The notes beneath the pieces were generated by a model. The model saw nothing but the letters and a program-made list of their open reading frames with translations. It was not told the DNA's origin and did no database searches. Both the position numbers and the translations under genes were made by a program. From Eubacteriales bacterium (lineage in GTDB: Bacteria; Bacillota; Clostridia; Lachnospirales; Lachnospiraceae): 39,358 bases of DNA. Location of the stretch: NCBI GenBank assembly GCA_030524455.1, contig JAUNGT010000029.1:1-39358 (forward strand), given 5' to 3'. Shown here one piece after another: positions 33,998-39,358 of this stretch (positions are counted from its first letter, which is position 1; every line of letters starts with the position of its first letter).

Positions 33998-34141
33998 ATG
34001 AAGCACATCAAGACATTAACCACAAGAAACCTGAAGGAATCCATGAAGAAGGGCGGCTGCGGCGAGTGCCAGACATCCTGCCAGTCCGCGTGCAAGACTT
34101 CCTGTACGGTGGGAAATCAGAGCTGCGAGAAGATGAAATAA
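33998..34141 (+). CDS. scfA: SCIFF ranthipeptide precursor
   Basis: This 47-residue peptide is the six-cysteines-in-forty-five precursor found across Clostridia. Its leader MKHIKTLTTRNLKESMKKGG is followed by a core with Cys at 21, 24, 28, 32, 36 and 43. The partner radical SAM enzyme ScfB installs thioether crosslinks between Cys and nearby residues, which makes it a ranthipeptide. AAGGAGG lies 9 bases before the ATG. The gene has its own promoter and is separated from scfB by a strong hairpin. No dedicated exporter or protease is beside it. Published work links SCIFF-type peptides to signalling, but its role here is unknown. Confidence 0.95.
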   Translation: MKHIKTLTTRNLKESMKKGGCGECQTSCQSACKTSCTVGNQSCEKMK

Positions 34142-34159
34142 GCAGACAAAAGGCATAGC

Positions 34160-34189
34160 AATAAGCAGCGATGCATATCGCTGCTTATT
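34160..34189 (+). other. Hairpin between scfA and scfB
   Basis: A perfect 13-bp stem (aataagcagcgat, tetraloop gcat, atcgctgcttatt) lies 18 bases after the scfA stop. No T-run follows directly. It probably protects the short precursor mRNA or attenuates transcription so that far less maturase than peptide is made. Confidence 0.65.
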
Positions 34190-34226
34190 ATGCGTTTAGG
34201 AAAACATAAAGAGGAGAAGGCATTCA

Positions 34227-35615
34227 GTGATACATCAATACAAGAACAACGGCTACAATATTGTGATGGATGTCAACAGCGGCAGCGTGCATATTGTGGA
34301 CGATGTGGTTTACGACGTGATTCCTCTGGCCGAGCAGCTTGTCGCCAGCAACGTCCGGGATACGGACACGGTGACGGCGGCGGTGGAGGCCTGTCAGAAG
34401 CTTGATTATCCCCATGAGGAGATCCGGGAGGCTGTGGAGGAGATTTTGCAGCTTGCACAGGACGGCACGCTTTTTACGGAGGATATTTACGAGAAGTATA
34501 TCGACGGCTTTAAAAACAGGGAGACGGTGGTCAAGGCGCTGTGTCTGCATATCGCGCATGACTGCAACCTGGCCTGTCAATATTGCTTTGCGGAGGAGGG
34601 CGAGTACCACGGCAGAAGGGCGCTGATGAGCTTTGAGGTGGGAAAGAAGGCGCTGGATTTCCTGGTGAAAAGCTCCGGAAGCAGGATCAATCTGGAGGTG
34701 GATTTCTTCGGCGGCGAGCCGCTGATGAACTGGCAGGTGGTCAAGGATCTGGTGGCTTACGGGAGAAGCCTGGAGGAGCCTTATCATAAAAAATTCCGGT
34801 TCACGCTGACCACAAACGGCGTCCTGTTAAATGATGAGATTCTGGAATTTTTGAATCAGGAGATGAGCAATGTGGTGCTGAGCATCGACGGCCGCCGAGA
34901 GGTACACGACCGGATGCGTCCCTTCCGGAACGGGAGAGGCAGCTATGACCTGATTGTGCCGAAGTTTCAGAAGGTGGCGGAGAGCCGCAATCAGAACAAT
35001 TATTATGTGCGGGGCACCTATACGCATAACAACCTGGATTTTGCGGCGGACGTGACGCATCTGGCGGATCTGGGCTTTGAACAGATTTCCGTGGAGCCGG
35101 TGGTTACGGATCCGAAGGAGCCCTACGCGCTGCAGCCGGAGGATCTGCCGGCGCTTCTTGCGGAGTATGACAAGCTGGCGAAGGAGCTTCTGGAGCGGCA
35201 AAAAGCGGGAAGGGGCGTCAACTTCTTCCATTTTATGATCGATTTAAGCGGCGGCCCCTGTGTGGCAAAACGTCTGTCCGGCTGCGGATCGGGGACGGAG
35301 TATCTGGCGGTGACGCCCTGGGGCGATTTCTATCCCTGTCATCAGTTTGTGGGAAATGAGAAGTTTCTCATGGGCAACGTGGACGAGGGAATCCTGCGCC
35401 CGGATATTGTGGACGAGTTTAAATGCTGCAATGTCTACGCCAAGGAAAAGTGCCGCAGCTGTTTCGCAAAGTTTTACTGCAGCGGCGGATGCGCGGCCAA
35501 TTCCTACAACTGCCACGGCCGTATTGACGATGTGTATGAGCTGGGCTGTGAGCTTCAGAAAAAACGCGTGGAATGCGCGATCATGATAAAAGCGGCGCTG
35601 GCCGACGAAGAATAA
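34227..35615 (+). CDS. scfB: SCIFF maturase, radical SAM/SPASM enzyme
   Basis: This 462-residue enzyme forms thioether bonds in the SCIFF peptide. It has an N-terminal RRE-like peptide-binding region (about 1-90), the radical SAM cluster motif CNLACQYC (Cys at about 113, 117 and 120), the FGGEPLMNW segment, and a C-terminal SPASM domain. The SPASM domain has clustered cysteines: GCGSGTEYLAVTPWGDFYPC, then KCCNVYAKEKCRSCFAKFYC and SGGC. The start is GTG, with GAGGAGAAGG 6 bases upstream. It follows scfA and precedes secDF by 16 bases, a gene order recurrent in Clostridia. No anomalies. Confidence 0.95.
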   Translation: MIHQYKNNGYNIVMDVNSGSVHIVDDVVYDVIPLAEQLVASNVRDTDTVTAAVEACQKLDYPHEEIREAVEEILQLAQDGTLFTEDIYEKYIDGFKNRETVVKALCLHIAHDCNLACQYCFAEEGEYHGRRALMSFEVGKKALDFLVKSSGSRINLEVDFFGGEPLMNWQVVKDLVAYGRSLEEPYHKKFRFTLTTNGVLLNDEILEFLNQEMSNVVLSIDGRREVHDRMRPFRNGRGSYDLIVPKFQKVAESRNQNNYYVRGTYTHNNLDFAADVTHLADLGFEQISVEPVVTDPKEPYALQPEDLPALLAEYDKLAKELLERQKAGRGVNFFHFMIDLSGGPCVAKRLSGCGSGTEYLAVTPWGDFYPCHQFVGNEKFLMGNVDEGILRPDIVDEFKCCNVYAKEKCRSCFAKFYCSGGCAANSYNCHGRIDDVYELGCELQKKRVECAIMIKAALADEE

Positions 35616-35631
35616 AAAGGAGTAACGGGAG

Positions 35632-37806
35632 ATGAACAGGAAAAAAGGTATTATCACGCTGGTCGCAGCGGTTCTGCTCCTGCTGGCGGGCACCTATGTG
35701 GCCGTCTTTGGGCTGGATGCGGGGAAAACGGGTTCCGCAGCCAACATCAAGCAGGGACTGGATCTGGCGGGCGGCGTGAGCATCACCTACGAGGTGGTGG
35801 GAGAGGGTGACCCCAGCGCAGAGGATATGGCGGACACCATTTACAAGCTGCAGAAGCGTGTGGAGAACTACTCCACGGAGGCCCAGGTATATCAGGAGGG
35901 CAGCGACCGGATCAATATTGAGATTCCCGGCGTCACCGATGCCAATGCGATCCTGGAGGAGCTGGGCAAGCCCGGTTCCCTGACCTTCCTGGATAAGGAT
36001 TTCAACGAAGTGCTGAGCGGCACCGATGTGGCGGACGCGCAGGCGGCCTATCAGACCAACAGCATGGGCAATCAGGAGCCGGTGGTATCCCTGACCATGA
36101 CGGCGGAGGGGACCGAGAAGTTTGCCGAGGCCACCAAGGCCGCTTATCCCAACCATGATCCGATTTATATTGTATACGATAATTCGGTGATCAGCGCACC
36201 CGCGGTGCAGGCGGAGATTACCGACGGCAAGGCGGTGATCAACGGCATGAGCTCCTTTGAGGAGGCGGAGAATCTGGCCTCCACCATCCGCATCGGTGGG
36301 CTGAAGCTGGAGCTGGAGGAGCTGCGCTCCAACGTGGTGGGCGCACAGCTTGGCTCCGCGGCGATCCGTACCAGCCTGCTGGCGGGCGCGATCGGACTGG
36401 GGCTGGTGATCCTTTTGATGATCGCCGTATACTGGATCCCCGGCGTGGCAAGCTCTCTGGCGCTGGGCATTTACACGGTGCTGATGGTGCTTTTGTTAAA
36501 CGGCTTTGACATCACGCTGACCCTGCCCGGCATCGCAGGTATTATTCTGTCCATCGGCATGGCAGTGGATGCGAACGTGATTATTTTCTGCCGGATCCGG
36601 GAGGAGATCGCCGCCGGCAAGACGGTGAAGGCCTCGATCAAAATCGGCTTTCAGAAGGCGCTGTCCGCTATCATCGACGGAAACGTGACCACCCTGATCG
36701 CGGCGGCAGTGCTGTACTTTATGGGAACCGGCACGGTCAAGGGCTTTGCCCAGACGCTGGCGCTCGGTATCGTGGTTTCCATGTTCACGGCTTTGGTGGT
36801 GACGCGCCTGATCCTGGACGCCTTCTATGCGGTGGGCATTCAGAACGAGAAATTTTACGGCCGCGCAAAGGCCCGCAGGCCCATTGATTTTCTGGGCAAA
36901 AAGGCGGTGTTTTTCGTTCTTTCGGGGGCAGTGATCATCGCCGGCTTCATCGCCATGGGCGTGTACAAAAACAGTACCGGTGATCCCTTAAACTACAGTC
37001 TGGAGTTTAAGGGAGGTACCTCCACGAATGTGACGTTTGCGGAGGATATGAGCATCGAGGAGCTGGACGAGAAGGTGGTGCCCGAGATCGAAAGGATCAG
37101 CGGGGACGCCAATGTACAGACCCAGAAGGTGCAGGGCAGCAACGAGGTTATTTTCAAGACCGTGACCCTGGATGTGGACCAGAGGGAGGAGCTCAACCGT
37201 ATGCTGGAGGAGGATTTCGGCGTGGATCCCGAGACGATCACCTCCGAGACGATCAGCTCCACCATCAGCTCCGAGATGCGCTCGGGCGCGATCCTGGCCG
37301 TGCTTGTTTCCACTGTATTTATGCTGCTGTATGTGTGGTTCCGCTTTAAGGATGTGCGCTTCGGCGCGAGCAGCGTGGCGGCCCTTCTGCACGACGTGCT
37401 GGTGGTGCTGGCCTTCTACGCGATTGCGCGGGTATCCGTGGGCAATACCTTTATCGCCTGCATGCTGACGATTGTGGGATATTCCATCAACGCTACGATT
37501 GTCATCTTTGACCGGATCCGTGAGAACCTGGCGTCCGGCGGCAGCAGGGAGGAGCTTAAGGAGCTGGTGAACCGCAGTGTGACCCAGACCTTATCCAGAA
37601 GTATTTTCACCTCCCTGACCACCTTTATCATGGTGGCGGTGCTGTATGTGATGGGCGTTTCCAGCGTGAGGGAATTTGCCCTGCCGCTGATGGTGGGGAT
37701 CGCCTGCGGCGCTTATTCCTCCGTGTGCCTGGCCAGCGCGTTCTGGTATCTGCTGCGCACGAAGGTTGTCAGAAGATCCGCAAAGCAGAAGAAGGCGGAT
37801 AAGTAA
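35632..37806 (+). CDS. secDF: Protein translocase subunit SecDF (fused)
   Basis: This 724-residue membrane protein fuses SecD and SecF, which use the proton gradient to help pull secreted proteins through the SecYEG channel. The SecD half (about 1-400) has an N-terminal helix, the GLDLAGGVSITYEV motif (about 37-50), a large extracytoplasmic domain and five helices including SIGMAVDANVIIFCRIREE. The SecF half starts near residue 415, has LEFKGGTST near 460 and GYSINATIVIFDRIREN in its helices. GGAG precedes the ATG. The stop overlaps the recJ start by one base (TAATG), so the two are translationally coupled. Confidence 0.95.
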   Translation: MNRKKGIITLVAAVLLLLAGTYVAVFGLDAGKTGSAANIKQGLDLAGGVSITYEVVGEGDPSAEDMADTIYKLQKRVENYSTEAQVYQEGSDRINIEIPGVTDANAILEELGKPGSLTFLDKDFNEVLSGTDVADAQAAYQTNSMGNQEPVVSLTMTAEGTEKFAEATKAAYPNHDPIYIVYDNSVISAPAVQAEITDGKAVINGMSSFEEAENLASTIRIGGLKLELEELRSNVVGAQLGSAAIRTSLLAGAIGLGLVILLMIAVYWIPGVASSLALGIYTVLMVLLLNGFDITLTLPGIAGIILSIGMAVDANVIIFCRIREEIAAGKTVKASIKIGFQKALSAIIDGNVTTLIAAAVLYFMGTGTVKGFAQTLALGIVVSMFTALVVTRLILDAFYAVGIQNEKFYGRAKARRPIDFLGKKAVFFVLSGAVIIAGFIAMGVYKNSTGDPLNYSLEFKGGTSTNVTFAEDMSIEELDEKVVPEIERISGDANVQTQKVQGSNEVIFKTVTLDVDQREELNRMLEEDFGVDPETITSETISSTISSEMRSGAILAVLVSTVFMLLYVWFRFKDVRFGASSVAALLHDVLVVLAFYAIARVSVGNTFIACMLTIVGYSINATIVIFDRIRENLASGGSREELKELVNRSVTQTLSRSIFTSLTTFIMVAVLYVMGVSSVREFALPLMVGIACGAYSSVCLASAFWYLLRTKVVRRSAKQKKADK

Positions 37807-39358
37807 TGGCGAAGTGGTTTGTGGCGGCCAAGAAGGCCGACTTTGAGGGCATCGGGCGGCGGTTTCACGTCAGCCCGGTGCTGGCCCGCATTATCCGGAA
37901 CCGGGATATCATCGGGGAGGATGCGATCGCAAAATATCTGGAAGGCTCGGTGGATCAGCTCTATGATCCGGCCCTGCTCGGCAATGCCGCCAGGGCGGCG
38001 CAGCTTTTGAAGGAAAAGATTGAGGGGCAGATGCCGATCCGCGTCATCGGGGACTACGACGCGGACGGCATCTGTTCTGCGTATATCCTGAAGCGCGCCC
38101 TGACAGCCTGCGGCGCGCGGGCGGACGCCGCCATCCCTCACCGGGTCAGGGACGGCTACGGCCTGAATGAGCATCTGGTGGAGGAGGCCTGCCGGGACGG
38201 CATCGATACGATCATTACCTGCGACAACGGGATCGCTGCGGCAGAGCAGATTGCCCTGGCAAAGAGGCTGGGAATGACGGTGATCGTGACGGATCATCAT
38301 GAGGTGCCTTATGAGGAGACGGAGGGAGAAGAAAGCTCCCGCCGCTATCTCATCCCGCCGGCGGATGTGGTGGTGGATCCGAAGCAGCCCGGCGATACCT
38401 ATCCCTTCCGGGAAATCTGCGGGGCAGTGGTGGCCTTTAAGGTGATGCAGCTTTTGTTTTCCTCCTTTGGACTGCCGGGAATTTCGGACGGCAGACAGGA
38501 GCGGACGCTTCTGGACGAGCTGTTGGAGCTGGCGGCCTTTGCGACGGTCTGCGACGTGATGCCGCTGCGGGACGAAAACCGGATTCTGGTGCGCCGGGGC
38601 CTGGAGCTGATGAGCGACAGCCAAAATGCCGGACTGCGGGCGCTGATGGAGGTCTGCCAGGTTCGCCCGGGAGAAGGCAGGCGGCTGAGCGCCTTCCACA
38701 TCGGCTTTGTGCTGGGCCCTTGCCTGAATGCCTCCGGGCGGCTGGACAGCGCGGCCCAGGCGCTGCAGCTTCTGGAGAGCAGGAGCCGGGAGGCTGCGGT
38801 GGTGCAGGCGGCCTTTTTAAAACAGCTAAACGACAGCCGCAAGGAGATGACGGAGCGGTTCGTGGAGGAGGCGGCAGAGCATATTGAAAGCAGCTCCTTA
38901 AAGGAGGACCGGGTGCTGGTGGTGTTTTTGCCGGAATGCCATGAGAGCATTGCGGGGATCATCGCCGGACGGCTCCGGGAACGTTATTACAGGCCGGTGT
39001 TTGTGCTGACGCAGGGCGAGGAGGGCGTAAAGGGCAGCGGGCGCTCCATCGAAACCTATCACATGTATGACGAAATGACAAAGTGCCGGCAGTTTTTTAC
39101 CAAATACGGCGGCCACAAAATGGCGGCGGGCCTGTCCATGCGGACGGAGGATGTGGAGCCCTTCCGGCGGGAGATCAACCGGATTTGCCGTCTGACGCCG
39201 GAGGATATGGAGGAGAGGATTCACATCGACGTTCCCCTGCCGGTGTCCCGGGTGACCTTCGGGCTGGTGGAGGAGCTGGAAAAGCTGGAGCCTTTCGGCA
39301 CCGGCAATCCAAAGCCGGTGTTTGCGCAAAAGGATCTGCGTCTTTTGTCGGCGCGGGC
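37806..39358 (+). CDS. recJ: Single-stranded-DNA-specific exonuclease RecJ, 3' end beyond window
   Basis: The first 517 codons of RecJ, a 5'-3' single-strand exonuclease for recombination and repair, are present with no stop before the window ends. The DHH domain shows VIGDYDADGICSAYIL (about 78-93), ITCDNGI and VTDHHE (about 161-166). The DHHA1 part has CHESIAGIIAGRLRERYY, GSGRSIETYH and KYGGHKMAAG, and an OB-like region begins near the end. The His-containing segment reads CHES where many RecJ proteins have WHEG. The ATG overlaps the secDF stop by one base. About 50-60 residues are probably missing. Confidence 0.92.
   Translation, partial: MAKWFVAAKKADFEGIGRRFHVSPVLARIIRNRDIIGEDAIAKYLEGSVDQLYDPALLGNAARAAQLLKEKIEGQMPIRVIGDYDADGICSAYILKRALTACGARADAAIPHRVRDGYGLNEHLVEEACRDGIDTIITCDNGIAAAEQIALAKRLGMTVIVTDHHEVPYEETEGEESSRRYLIPPADVVVDPKQPGDTYPFREICGAVVAFKVMQLLFSSFGLPGISDGRQERTLLDELLELAAFATVCDVMPLRDENRILVRRGLELMSDSQNAGLRALMEVCQVRPGEGRRLSAFHIGFVLGPCLNASGRLDSAAQALQLLESRSREAAVVQAAFLKQLNDSRKEMTERFVEEAAEHIESSSLKEDRVLVVFLPECHESIAGIIAGRLRERYYRPVFVLTQGEEGVKGSGRSIETYHMYDEMTKCRQFFTKYGGHKMAAGLSMRTEDVEPFRREINRICRLTPEDMEERIHIDVPLPVSRVTFGLVEELEKLEPFGTGNPKPVFAQKDLRLLSAR

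Overview
The window looks like a chromosomal segment of a spore-forming gut Clostridia, most likely Lachnospiraceae. It carries the sporulation coat ATPase gene spoIVA, the SCIFF peptide with its radical SAM maturase (near-universal in Clostridia), a fused secDF, a tyrS with a T-box leader, and two ABC sugar importers with dedicated regulators. Most genes have strong GGAGG-type ribosome sites. Most of the DNA is moderately GC-rich, but the first ~640 bases and the 26.43-26.71 kb spacer are visibly A/T-rich.

Layout. (1) 0-2.3 kb: the tail of a peptide-modification cassette, made of a SPASM-type radical SAM C-terminus (apparently frameshifted), a small PqqD-like protein and an ABC exporter. (2) 2.3-3.75 kb, minus strand: a PurF-type amidotransferase whose N-terminal catalytic cysteine is replaced by serine. 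(3) 3.8-8.8 kb: an AraC regulator divergent from rhaB-rhaA-rhaD (rhamnulokinase, rhamnose isomerase, rhamnulose-1-P aldolase), then a GNAT remnant and a bidirectional terminator. (4) 8.9-14.2 kb, minus strand: a heparinase II/III-fold lyase, a YesN-type response regulator and a YesM-type sensor kinase broken by a frameshift. (5) 14.4-20.7 kb, plus strand: a sugar-binding lipoprotein, two permeases, a GH88 unsaturated uronyl hydrolase, an unknown membrane-anchored protein, a YesL-like protein and rhamnose mutarotase. Blocks 3-5 together suggest uptake and cytoplasmic breakdown of an acidic, rhamnose-containing oligosaccharide: a lyase and a GH88 enzyme remove the uronate, and mutarotase, isomerase, kinase and aldolase handle the released L-rhamnose. 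(6) 20.7-23.9 kb: promoter, tyrosine T-box, tyrS and spoIVA. The tyrS terminator, a sigma-E-like promoter and the spoIVA ribosome site are interleaved. (7) 23.9-25.3 kb: a VanW-domain secreted protein (minus strand) and a 129-bp MITE-like element with inverted ends and an 8-bp target duplication. (8) 25.3-33.4 kb: a second sugar locus with a GntR/LacI-type regulator, binding lipoprotein, two permeases, a CehA/McbA-type PHP metallohydrolase and a DUF5054/GH38-like hydrolase. Its substrate is unknown. (9) 33.4-39.36 kb: tmRNA (minus strand), divergent from scfA-scfB (SCIFF and maturase), then secDF and recJ, which runs off the window.

Neither sugar importer has its own ATPase gene here, as is common for CUT1 systems that share a multi-use ATPase. 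The least conventional parts are the nested tyrS/spoIVA control module, the MITE-like element, the Cys-to-Ser PurF paralogue, the broken sensor kinase and the PHP plus GH38-like locus. No tRNA, rRNA or CRISPR array was seen.
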